DNA of 64,000 nucleotides. Source: Glandiceps talaboti. Taxonomy: Eukaryota > Hemichordata > Enteropneusta > Spengelidae. Of this stretch, positions 1 through 12,900 are shown piece after piece. A program made the translations under genes and the position numbers. The first letter of the stretch is position 1, and every line of letters begins with the position of its first letter. Below the pieces are notes generated by a model. The model saw only the letters and a program-made list of their open reading frames with translations. It made no database searches and was not told the DNA's origin. The stretch covers positions 15,541,246-15,605,245 of the forward strand of contig NC_135555.1 in NCBI RefSeq assembly GCF_964340395.1, given 5' to 3'.

Positions 1-113
1 CATTCAACCTGGCAATAATAGTTACCGATAGTTATTTTTTTTTTTTAAAGAATTATGTATTTAGATATAAATGTTTTCAGCACTATGTGATATTTGAGAA
101 AAGGAATAAATGC

Positions 114-222
114 CACAATTCATCTCGTCAGAATCATCAAATCAGTCAACAATTCCGTCACATTTCCACCCCAGAGGAATACAATCATCACACCAACATG
201 TGAATTCACTACCAGTAGACAT
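114..222 (-). pseudogene. Dead LDLa exon copy
   Basis: This aligns with exon 14 over its full length and keeps landmarks (EFTCW, CIPLGWKCDG, DDSDEMNC). It cannot work: the acceptor AG is AT, the donor GT is GC, the first cysteine codon is changed to serine, about two bases are missing at the start, and the fifth cysteine position (after IVD) is a TGA stop. It reads as a decayed fifth LDLa repeat that splicing skips. Confidence 0.72.
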
Positions 223-568
223 ATGTTGGAACTTAAATCATGCAGCTGTTTATGTTTTTGTTTTGTTACATGAATACATGCTTCATACTCAAAATAATAA
301 CGTATTTTCTAGATTCTATTTCAAAGATTTAGCATATTATCACAGGGTAAAGGAAAAATAATCAGTTTTGTCCTCGCGATTTTCCGGATTTCTAATATTA
401 CTTTCTGTATATTTTAAATAAAGTTCAGGTATATATTGATAAACGTCTCCAAGTATGTCATTTAACTCATCAACACTAAGTATTGTTAGAAACACACACC
501 ACATCACATATTAAGATATAACTTTTTTTCATTCAAGCACTGTGTGGTATTTGAAAATAACGACTTAC

Positions 569-679
569 CACAGAAGAATTCATCTGAATTATCACCACAG
601 TCATCCATCTGATCACACTCCCAATGCGAAGGAATACAACCGCCAGACCAACATGAGAATTCATTGTCACTACAGAAAT
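569..679 (-). CDS. Exon 14: LDLa domain 4 (last complete one in the window)
   Basis: A 111-nt phase 1-1 exon that begins [17 protein letters not shown] and ends [10 protein letters not shown], with donor GTAAGTCG. The reading frame must be carried on by an exon left of position 1. Confidence 0.86.
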
Positions 680-3600
680 CTGTTGGAAATGAAATCATGA
701 AGCTATTGGGTTTTTGTTATTGAGTTAGTGTTTGTTTCTTTGTATTTTATAGCTCGAATGTCTTGCTGAAAATATAATACATGGAACCAATGCCGTGGTA
801 AGTTTCAATTACGATCCCGGTACCGCCATTAAAAACCTGATGAAATGGAAATCGTACAACAGGAGTTTTCTACTGCAATATATGTCTGGATACGTTCAGG
901 ACTATACTGGTAAACGCCGCCAAATATGTCACTTAATTACACACACCAAATCATATATTAAGATATAACTATTTTCATTCAAGCATTGTGTGATATTTGA
1001 AAATAACGACTTACCACAAAATAATTCATCTGAATTATCACCACAGTCATCTATCTGATTACACTGCCAGTCCCAAGGAATACAACCCCCATTCCAACAT
1101 GGGAAATCACTGGGGTCACATAAATCTGTTGAAATGGAAATCTGATAGAGCAACATTTCTAGCACTTATTTTAATGACAATAATAACTAATATGACACAA
1201 TTTGAGGATTCTTTCTTTAGATGACATTACTATAAATTCAGTTGTGTATTTAGAAAACAATCTAAATATTCGCGCACTTTGGATCGATGTGTTAAATATG
1301 ATATATTTTATATTAGATCTATCATACAGTCATTCTAACGGGTGTGGTCGGAGAAATACACTGTCAAGGTAACGTTATTTATATCAAGATAACAAACTTT
1401 ATTTAATTACGCTTTGTAGATATCTTTGGGAAACAATCAACCATCAAAATAACTTATACCTGAGCACACAGTTATTACATGTTGCGATCAAATTCGACTT
1501 TTCATTACATCTACTTTCTTGACATCCTTTAATAGCTTTCTTTAAAATAAAATGAGTTGCAAGTCACCATAAACTATGCAATTATGGACTAACTTGAGTT
1601 TACATGAAATAATATGGAATAAAGGGGGATATAGGAACGGTCAATTTACAGAAGAAAAATAGACAAATTCACATTCAGAAAAAGGGAGAACTGGGAAAAG
1701 AAAAGACAAAGGAAAGGCTGACTGACAAATACTTACACACCTGTATCAAGACAATTTTAAAACTACTACTGCGTAGGAGACTTTCTTATGAATAACAGAA
1801 TATAAGAAAAGTTATCTAATTAGTCATTAAACCCTGCAACAACAACACACGTCAAATACACTAAGTAATGTAAAAAATATATAATCATTTCTTTTTTAAC
1901 TCACAGAATGAAGTTTTAAAATAGTAACATACCACAAATATATTCATCAGAATTATCACCGCAGTCATCCTGCTGGTCGCACTCCCAGTACCAAGGAATA
2001 CAGTTACCATTCAAACATGAGAATTCGCTGCTATAATTGCAGAAACCTGTTGAAATGTTAATCAAGCAACTGTAATTTTTTTAATTCTAAGGATGATCAT
2101 AGTTTTTTTGTTTATCATAGTTACTTTTTCATAGCAACTATAGGTCGGGCGGTCTATTTAAAAAAAGTAAAATAATCAATGCCGTGTTCTTAATGTTTCC
2201 GTGCCTGTACTGTCCTTTACCTTCTCTCTATTTTCTGTTCACTGGACTCCTGGTAACATGCCCTTTCCCAGCTTCTCTACACAATTGCCATGTTCTCAAC
2301 ACAACTTTAAACAACAACGTTTTGGCTTCTCGTCTAACCCCCGCCCCAATACTTCAATAACTTCCATAAAAGAAAGAAATACTATGTTTGCTGAACAAGC
2401 GTCTTCGCAGCTGCCATGACTGTAATTGGCGTCGACTGTCAAGACACTTTCTTATTCTTGCCAGAGATAATAATATTAATACTAATAATATTATTAATAA
2501 TATTAGAGGTCTGTGGTGAATGTTACTTATTCATTTTTATGTCGGATCTGTAAATTTGGGTTGTCGGGTAATGAAAAACAGAAAAAACAGGGCCACCCTA
2601 ACATATATATGTCTTAATGATTTCTGGGACTAGTATGCGAAGTGGATACACTCAGTGGATTACTCTATCAAGCAAACAAGCAATTGCAACCAATCGGATA
2701 ACCGGATGACAAACAAAGGACTACACACCCATACCAAAACAGGTTTCGTAATAATAATGGTTTAGGAAATGTCGTTATAGGCTTAAAAATTTGTATAACT
2801 AGCACATAGTTATAGATAAAGATATCAGCTTTGTCTATGGAATCAGAAAATTAAAAAACAACCATACCACAATGACTCTCATCAGAGTTATCACCACAGT
2901 CACTTATGTGATCACACTCCCAGTAGTAGGGAATACAATTACCATCGGCACATATGAAGTCACCGCTAGAACAGGAACCTGTTGAATTTGAAGTCCTCTT
3001 TCGGTTGCCCTGTATCAAAGTAAAGATCACAAATGTTTTGACATTTCATTTTCTAGCCTCTCCTCTCCCTCAGTGTACATTTCTACCATTTTCAGCCTCT
3101 TAATATTTTGGGCATATTAGATAACTATATTACTATGTAATTAGTCTATAATCATTATTTACGACAGGAGGAGGGGACTGGTGAGAAATGGGGGGGGGGG
3201 TCATGAAAATAATTGGTTGGCCTCTAGACATGTTGAATCTGTGGAAGATGGAATTGTGTAATTTTTGCTATGTGTAATGATGGACATTCTCCTAAAAATT
3301 AGACACTTTTGGTAGACCAAATCAGGAAACGGCTATACAACTTGATAGTCACGATTCAACGTTGCTATTTCAGTATACAATACAAGTTATAACCAAATCA
3401 AAGACCTCGATGCATTAACTGAAGTGTACAGTGTTGCGGATAAATTGCAAACACTTTGAAAGTAAAAGACTGCCCTTGATCATAAAGTGGTATGTTACTT
3501 TTAGACAAAACCTGTAAAGCTTACTTGATCACTGTTAGCTCTCTCTTGTTTAAGTTTGTCCTTTTCAGATTTTTCATCTTTCTTGACGTCACTTACATCA

Positions 3601-3905
3601 GTTTTTCGATTCGGCGTCTTCTTTCTATGAGAAATCTTCTTTCGAGTGTCCTATAATAAGAAGATGACGTAATTGTTTTGAAATTTCCCTATTCTGCAAT
3701 TCTTTTCCCTCAGTGAACAAAGTCTGCTATTTTCAGCCTCTTAAATGTATATATTTCATATTACATCAATAGATTGGTCTTCAGAAAGGCTGCAGTCAGT
3801 ATTATTGGCATGTGGAGAAGAAATTGGATACATGAACATAACGGGGGGGTTGTAATTGTCCTTTAATTTTGAAGCTAAAAAAAGAGAGGGGCTGTGATTC
3901 TTTTG

Positions 3906-3939
<34 letters not shown>

Positions 3940-3965
3940 TGTATGTATGTGCGTACGTACGTATG

Positions 3966-3997
<32 letters not shown>

Positions 3998-6900
3998 TGT
4001 ATGTATGTATGTATACATGAGTATATGTATGTACGTATAATGTGTGATGATGGAGCCAAACCTAATATTTACATTCTTTTCTTAATCAAGGTTAAAGCTA
4101 TAGTACTTAGTGGGCAAGCTTCAACGTTTAAATTCACCATACAATAAATCTAACTAAACCAAAGACCATGATGCAATAAATGAAGTGTATATCATTCAAG
4201 ATAAACTACAAACAAAAGGAAAAGAGTGCTCCTAACCAGAACTTTGTATATTACTTTTAGACAAAAAATTTAATGCTAGCTTACTTGACCACTTTTAGCT
4301 CTCTCTTGTTTACGTTTGTCCTTTTCAGATTTTTCATCTTTCTTGACGTCACTTACATCAGCTTTTCGGTTTGGTGTCTTGTTTGTATGAGAATTCTTCT
4401 TTTGAGAGTCCTACACATTAAATAAATAAATAACATAATCGTTATACCACTTCCACAGTAATATTAACCTCTTACTACCCCTTCTCCACCTAACATATCT
4501 ACATTTTTTAAGAGGTGAACACAGTCATCTGATTTATTTTCACATTACATCAAGGAGGTACAATAAATATAGACAATGCACATGTTATGCTAATATAACT
4601 GGGAAAATGCTGTCGTTGCTATATTGAACAATGTTTTAATGGGTTAATTCAAAACTGATTACGAATATGTGTTGATATATTTTATGCAAACATTAAAACT
4701 ATTTGTTGTCAAACCAAGATACCACGAATTGGTGAGTCTCTTTCTACTTTCTTTGTATTAAACTGTTAACTATTTTGCAACCTTACTAGCGAACCTTCCT
4801 GAGATATACTTGAAATACACTTTATCGAAATCATAGTAATTACTTAATGAAACAATAGTGTACACACATACATACACAGCTGGTTTATCAACTTCCCCTA
4901 TGGGTGTTTAAAATCAAATGAAAGCAATCAGCTTACTTGATCACTTTTGCTGCTCTCTTGTTTAAGTTTGTCCTTTTCAGATTTATCATTTTTCTTGACA
5001 CCAGTTACATCAGCCTTCTGGTTCAATGTCTTTTTTGTATGAGAATTCTTCTTTTGAGTGTCCTATATTAAGAAAATGACGTCATTGTTTTGACATTTCC
5101 CTATTCTGCTTACTCTTTTCCATCAGTGAACAAAATTTACTATTTTCAGCCTCTTAAATGTATATATTTCATATTACATCAATAGGTTAGTCTGTAGAAA
5201 GGCTGCTGTTATTATTGGCAGTTGGACCGAGAAGACATTGGGTTCATGAAAATAATTGGGGGTTGAAATTGGCCGCTAATTTTGAACCTAAAAAAGAGAG
5301 GGAGTGAGTGTGTGGGGGGTAGGGTGGTTTTTGTATGTATGATGTGTTATGATGGAGCCAAAACCTAATATTTACATTCTTTTCTTAAACCAAGTTACAG
5401 TTATAGTACTTGGTAGTCAAGCTTCAACGTTTAAATTCACTATACAATAATTCTAACTGAACCAAAGACCATGCATGATGCAATACATGAAGTGTATATC
5501 ATTCCAGATAAACTACAAACAAAAGGAAAAGAGTGCTCCTAACCACAACTTTGTATATTACTTTTAGACAAAAAATGTAATGCTAGCTTACTTGACCACT
5601 TTTAGCTCTCTCTTGTTTACGTTTGTCCTTTTCAGATTTTTCATCTTTCTTGACGTCACTTACATCAGCTTTTCGGTTTGGTGTCTTCTTTGTATGAGAA
5701 TTCTTCTTTTGAGAGTCCTACACATTAAATAATTATAAATAACATAATCGTTATACCATTTTCACAGTAATATTAACCTCTTACTACCCTTTCTCCACCT
5801 GACATATCTACAATTGTTAAGAGGTGAACACAGTCATCTGATTTATTTTCACATTACATCAAGGAGGTACAATAAATATAGACAATGCACATGTGATGCT
5901 AATATAACTGGAAAAATGCTGTCGTTGATATATTGAACAATGTTTTAGCGGGTTAATTCAAAACTGATTACAAATATGTGTTGATATATTTTATGCAAAC
6001 ATTAAAACTATTTGTTGTCAAACCAAGATACCACGAATTGGTGAGTCTCTTTCTACTTTCTTTAATTTGTATTAAACTGTTAACTAGTTTGCAACCTTAC
6101 TAGCGAACCTTCCTGAGATATACTTGAAATACACTTTATCTAAATCATGGTAATTACTTAATGAAACAATAGTGTACACACATACATACCCAGCTGGTTT
6201 ATCAACTTCCCCTATGGGAGTTTAAAATCAAATGAAAGCAATTAGCTTACTTGATCACTTTTGCTGCTCTCTTGTTTAAGTTTGTCCTTTTCAGATTGAT
6301 CATTTTTCTTGACACCAGTTACATCAGCCTTCTGGTTCAATGTCTTTTTTGTATGAGAATTCTTCTTTTGAGTGTCCTATATTAAGAAAATGACGTAATT
6401 GTTTTGACATTTCCCTATTCTTTCTTTCTCTTTTCCCTCAGTGAACAATATCTACTATTTCCAGCCTCTTAAATGTATATATTTCATATTACATCAATAG
6501 GTTAGTCTGTAGAAAGGCTGCTGTTATTATTGGTAGTTGGACCGAGAAGACATTGGGTTCATGAAAATAATTGGGGGTTGAAATTGGCCGCTAATTTTGA
6601 ACCTAAAAAAGAGAGGGAGTGACTGTGTGCGTGGGGGGTGGGGGTGATTTTTTTGTATGTATGATGTGTTATGATGGAGCCAAACCTAATATTTACATTC
6701 TTTTCTTAAACCAAGTTACAGTTATAGTACTTGGTAGTCAAGCTTCAACGTTTAAATTCACTATACAATAATTCTAACTGAACCAAAGACCATGCATGAT
6801 GCAATAAAAGAAGTGTATATCATTCAAGATAAACTAGAAACAAAAGTACAAGAGTGCTCCTAACCAGAACTTTGTATATTACTTTTAGACAAAAAATGTA

Positions 6901-9900
6901 ATGCTAGCTTACTTGACCACTTTTAGCTCTCTCTTGTTTACGTTTGTCCTTTTCAGATTTTTCATCTTTCTTGACGTCACTTACATCAGCTTTTCGGTTT
7001 GGTGTCTTCTTTGTATGAGAATTCTTCTTTTGAGAGTCCTACACATTAAATAAATAAATAACATAATCGTTATACCACTTCCATATATAGACAATGCACA
7101 GGTAATGCTAATATAACAGGAAAAATGCTGTCGTTGATATATTGAACAATGTTTTAATGGGTTAATTCAAAACTGATTACGAATATGTGTTGATATATTT
7201 TATGCAAACATTAAAACTATTTGTTGTCAAACCAAGATACCACGAATTGGTGGGTCTGTTTCTACTTTCTTCGCATAACTGTTAACTAGTTTGCAACATT
7301 ACTAGCGAACCTTCCTGAGATATACTTGCAATACATGTCTAACTTCCGTAAGGAAGTTTAGGGATGAAGCCACGTGTGTCTGTATGTGTATGTGTATGTG
7401 TCTGTATCACCATTTCCGAACAAACGGCTGCATCAATTCGAACGGAATTTGATAGACATGTTTCATAGAGTAATGGAAAGAACTGATTAGGTTTTGGTAA
7501 TAATCTGATGAATATTAATGACCAATTTGAGTAATTTAATCAATCGATCGTCTGGTCGCACATGTGCTTCGTGTCGAAAGTGCACCATGCCACTAACGTC
7601 GATGTAAGGTAAACCATTAAGCTATGGTAAGCTGCTCTACACTGAGAAAGATTCTGTTTTCAGAGGTTTCGTGCTAACCTTATGTTGTGTTTCCCTTAGA
7701 TCTACACTCTGCATTGGCTGGACAAACACGAGAAAAAAGAAGACTGAGGCAGGGTATTTAACTGATTCAATTTTCAAACTCACCAGAAAACATTTTTTTC
7801 TTGGCCTTAAAATAGGTTTACAATGAGTATGGAGTTCACAAACAGATGAAATATTTATCATCTTATTTTCGTCAAATATGGACATATCATTTTCAAATTT
7901 CACACACTAATGCACAGATGAATAAAGAGAAATCTTGTCTTTTTAGATTTTCAATTAGAAGCTTAAGAATTATTACATTGACCTCAAACCGTCTCCTTTT
8001 TACCTTGTTCTTTTCAGATTTCTCGATAACAAACTACCACTGTTTGTTGCAAGGCTTGTACATAATCATTTATCTAGCTCGGTATCTTAGGATATAAATA
8101 CACTCTCACACATATATCAAGTGTAATAATCTATAATTGATACCCAAAAGTGTGTGATCAAAATATGGAAAATAGACCAAGCCTCGCATAGCCTAAGAAG
8201 AAAATGTCGCGACAATGTATCAATAATGGTGACCTATACATTGACCTCTATATAATTAATGTACAGTGAGGGGGCGCCACTCAACAAAATCCTGACAATT
8301 TTCCCGTTAGTGATTAAAGGAATGTGAAATAGTCTACATGCAACGAGTAGATAGACCGACTTGTAAACTCGTGGTGGGACAGGAAGAAGTTCAACATGCA
8401 CATGCAATATCCCGGGTATGTAGGGGTCACACAAGCCGAGTGAAGTCGAGGATGGCAAGCTTTCCTGTGCTGAGAATAGGAGGCGGGCATTTCAACAACA
8501 TTTTTGACAACTAACTTTCATTGGGACTTGACGAATCACAGATATAGAGCTAAATTTCTTGCATAAATCATGAACTTGCAAGACTATACCCTTCAACGGA
8601 AGGTATTCAGTTTAAATCTCGTATTAAAAATGATGGTAATTACTTAATGAAACAACAGTGTGTACACACAGACACACAACTGGTTTATCAACTTCCCCTA
8701 TGGGAGTTAAAAATCAAATGAAAACAATTAGCTTACTTTGTCACTTTTGCTTCTCTCTTGTTTAAGTTTGTCCTTTCCAGATTTGTCATTATTCTTGACA
8801 TCAGATACATCAGCCTTCTGGTTCAATGTCTTTTTTGTATGAGAAGCCTTCTTTTGAGTGTCCTATATCAAAGTAACGACATATATGCAGCAATTGTTTA
8901 AATATTTCCCTTTTCTGCCTACTGTTCTCACCAAGCGGATATTTCTAACATTTTCAGACTTGTACACGACATATTGTATTCATATGTCATCAACAGATTG
9001 TAATGTGGGGTTGCAGTCTCAGTATTTACCGCAGAGAGTTATCTCTAGGTTGTTGAATATATATTTGTATATGTACTTGTATGATTGTGTAATGACGGAG
9101 AAATTCTTTAAAATGAGATACTTTTGGTACCCGAACTCAGGTGACAGCTATACTATTTGCTATTCACAATTCAAGGTTTTTATTTCAGTACAAAAAGCGA
9201 CCTAAAGTGGACAAAATGAATTTCTGATGATGTTTTGTCTAGAAACGCTTCAACTGTGCTATAATTTAATAGCTACAGTGATGAAGTGTTTGTGGTCATC
9301 ATCACATCTAACCCTAGTCACAAACTTCCCTACAAAACAATGTTTTGTTTCCTGAAAAGGAGTGATATAGCTGCATAGGAACGTTAATATTACTTTATTT
9401 CCGAAGATACATAGCGTTCCGACGGAACAGCTCAGTTTATGGCTTAACACTCTGTATACCAAAAACAACAAACTACGACATATACACTGATCCGACTGTT
9501 TTGTTCTAAAAAAGACTAAGCTAAACAAAACATATTTAAGTAGCGTCACCAGGGCCGTAGCCTGACCAAATTGCCAAGGGGGCAGAACTGTGTCTTGGTG
9601 CAATCATGCATTTAAAATTTAGAAAAGTGATACTTTACATAAATTTGCATGCAATGAACATAATATCTATTTTAGCATACGCAATTAAATATCATATGTA
9701 AGGTCAGAAAAAAAATATGCTTGTCAATGGGTAACCTAACCCATCACATTGGGTATAGTAGGTCGATTTCATGTTTTTTCGCAATGCTTGACAAGGATAA
9801 AACAAACCATATATAATGACAGCAACATATTTCAGGTCGAGTTTAGATAGAACTTATTCAGTCATCTTGATACTATCTCATGCAATTTGTCTGCATAGCT

Positions 9901-12900
9901 ACAGTTAGGAAATGTACACAATCTAGTTTGGTTAAACAAATGGTGTAGTTCCTCGCACCCTCTCTTCTCAAAAAATGTTAAGGCCCGCCAATTGAAACTC
10001 AAGCATTATTTTAGCCACCACTTCTGTCACCTACACTACAGTGGAGATATAAAATCATATGGTACAATGATGCATTGGAAGGAGACAACTCAAAAGGTGA
10101 AAACAATTGAAAACAAGACAGTGTAGGAGGCCATTTAGAGGCATAAAATATCAAACCATAGACATAATAAAATACCAGAATTGAAACAATTATGCTATGC
10201 ATTACATATTACCTGGAAATTTATTTTGTTGTGGCAAAGCTGAAAGATATTATGTGGATGTGCACATGGTAAATGACAAAAAATCCCGAATAAAGAGCAA
10301 AATATTTCAAGACTTTCAGACTTTTGATGGCCCAATGGTCGTAAACATTTGTGCAATTCTTTTTAGTGCACATTGGATATTTAATCTCAATTCATGCTTG
10401 TATGCAACATCAGAGCTAAGTAAACCACTGTATAAGATATCATATAATTTGGAATAGACTCAAATGTATAATTTGTTACATGTACTATTCAGAAAATATA
10501 AAGAAATATCCTTAATTTTGAAAAAAAAATCCGAAGCCCGCATGAGGATATATTGCCCATCACTAGAAAAAAATATATGGGTAGATTGAACATCTTTTTC
10601 ATTTTTTCTGGCCTAATGTCGTATCTTTCAAAGTAGTTACCGAAAGGATGTCACATTCAAAGTAAAAAAATGGATGGTGCTTTCTCAAATAAGTAACACA
10701 ACAAAATAATCATTTTCTTTACCCAATTCCCAAAACTGTTATGGCCTCGTTTATGTCGGAACCCAAGGTGACCTCAGTTAATTCTCCTTGTCATTATCAT
10801 TATAATGGAAATAAATGAAGTTTGGATTTTGATGTCGAAGGTACAGCTCTGTTTCCAAGGCCATTCTTTCCATAGCAAATTGTCGCTTCAAAATGAATTG
10901 TGGAATAACGCTAGTGTCAATGTGCAATGAGATAATTATATCTAACAACATTTGAACCAAAGACAACGTCGAACACAATTATTGGAAGAAATATCTTCAA
11001 ATAGTGGATCTTAAACTGCGTACCTAGTTTTAATAGTTTTTCAGGGCCACCAAATATTCCAAAAAGAGATCTGCCGTTTTATCAGCATGAAATATAAGGA
11101 ACAAGATGTATATGGGATCGAGCACATCTCGGAGTCACTGCATGCAGCATAGCAGGCAACCTCACGTTGAACGACTTTTTCCATTTTTTTTTTTGAGTTT
11201 CACTCGCTGACATTATAATTGCGACTTGCTATCTTCAAATATATGAGACTTTCAAGACTACTGTTACTCGCAGAAAATGCACAGTGCATTTTTAATTTGC
11301 TGCAAAAAGTTAAAATTTTTAACTGGACACATTTTAATCCAGAGTTAAGCCAGCGTACAATAGCTACATACGATACATATTAGCCATGAGTCAGTGTACA
11401 GTCACGTTAGTGAACTATCCATTGAAATCGCGCATGCTAGGAATCGTCACGTAAATAACGATTTTAATAGCACCGCTATGTATTCACTTTTTTTCTTCTT
11501 TTTTTCCAAAATCTCAGGGGGGCAGCTGCCCCCTTGCCCCCCCCCCCCCCCGCGCAGGCTACGGTACTGGTAATCACTGCGATATGTGGGCAATTTCTTA
11601 AAATGTGTGTCATTCTACATCATAATAATACATAACGTGTCTAGCCATAATAGTAGACGCCAACTACTGTACTGAAAATAGACACATTAAACAGAAATAC
11701 TTTTACCCGCTAAAATGGAAATGATAGATTCATGACACTGTTCAGCCCCTCTAAAGGAATGTCCCAAAATCTAATAAATAATGTAATAAACAATTTCTCC
11801 TAGAATATATAGACACGTCAATTTTCATAATTATGACATGGTGATATCGCACTCATGAACGACTGAATAGCAGATATAAATATAAGCTAACTAGAAGTTG
11901 ATTACAACGTAATAGTAAAACATTACATGGCTCGTCAACAGAAAACCCTTGTGAAGGATTGTCCTTCAACTCGAATAATATAGTAACATAACATAATTAT
12001 AGAGTATCGCCCTCAACATGGGTATACGTGTGCTTCGTATCGCTTCGTATCGCTCTCTGTGTTTCTATATTTTTTGTACATTTGAGCTACTTTTACCATA
12101 CAAGTTGGCTTCGAGTGACTTTTTAACACCCAGTGACGTATTATTTTGGACAGGACACTCGCAGATAAACCTTCAGAAGTGGATGAGGAAATCTATTTTA
12201 TGGATGACGCCCTCTTGTGGTAGACGAAAGGATTACGTATTTTCGCCTGGAGGGGGGGGGGGGGTGGCGGCTGAGGCAATTCACCCTCTTGCAGCAACGT
12301 CGGACCTGATCGTGAAAGTAAGGTAAATAATTTGCTCTTCAAAAAGTTGCTTTGGGGGCAAGATATCATTGTCTGTCGTCACTTGTTCATAACAGAATTA
12401 GAAAGCTTCTTTACGTTCGAAGGAGGGTATACAGCTGTGTTTTAGTTATCTGAGCGTTAAAATACTCATTTTGAGTCATTCTTTCATCTCACGACACCGT
12501 ATTGCTTTTCATCACTGTTGTTATCCACTCCACCCTACATTTAATGTGTGGTCGTACAGTTGGGAAAACTAGTCGGTTTGACCTGTATTTAGTGAAAGAC
12601 TATGAACCGGTTATTGTTATTTTGGAACTTGGTTCTAATGATCTATGTTCCAGTACGCCAGAAGGGGTCGGCCACGAGTTAGTGAACTTGGCGTGCACAC
12701 TTCACCATATGAGTACAATGTGTGTATCGTTTGCGTTGATACTTTTTGTAGGAATGTGTGTCCACAAAATGCGAGTGACTACAATGAGAGAGTTACGGTG
12801 CTGAATAGTTTTCCCGCTAATGAGCTAGCCAATTTTAATTTTTGTATGTTCTGGAATCATAGGGGATTTTGGAATTTACGGCTAGAATTGTTATTTGCAT

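Larger units (their letters stand above)
4260..8862 (-). repeat. Three-unit tandem duplication of exon A + intron + exon B
   Basis: Units of about 1.31-1.32 kb carry an A exon and a B exon each: 4285/4937, 5592/6251 and 6913/8737. Introns match almost base for base over hundreds of bp (for example the stretches around 4560-4900, 5870-6220 and 7085-7335), with a ~120-bp deletion near 7083 and an insertion at about 7337-8625 in the third unit. Related intron segments also appear near 3050 and 3700, so older duplications preceded this one. Confidence 0.85.

Noticed and set aside
9259-9603. 114-residue minus-strand frame in the large intron
   Set aside because: It overlaps the end of the inverted-repeat element and has no domain; likely a chance frame.
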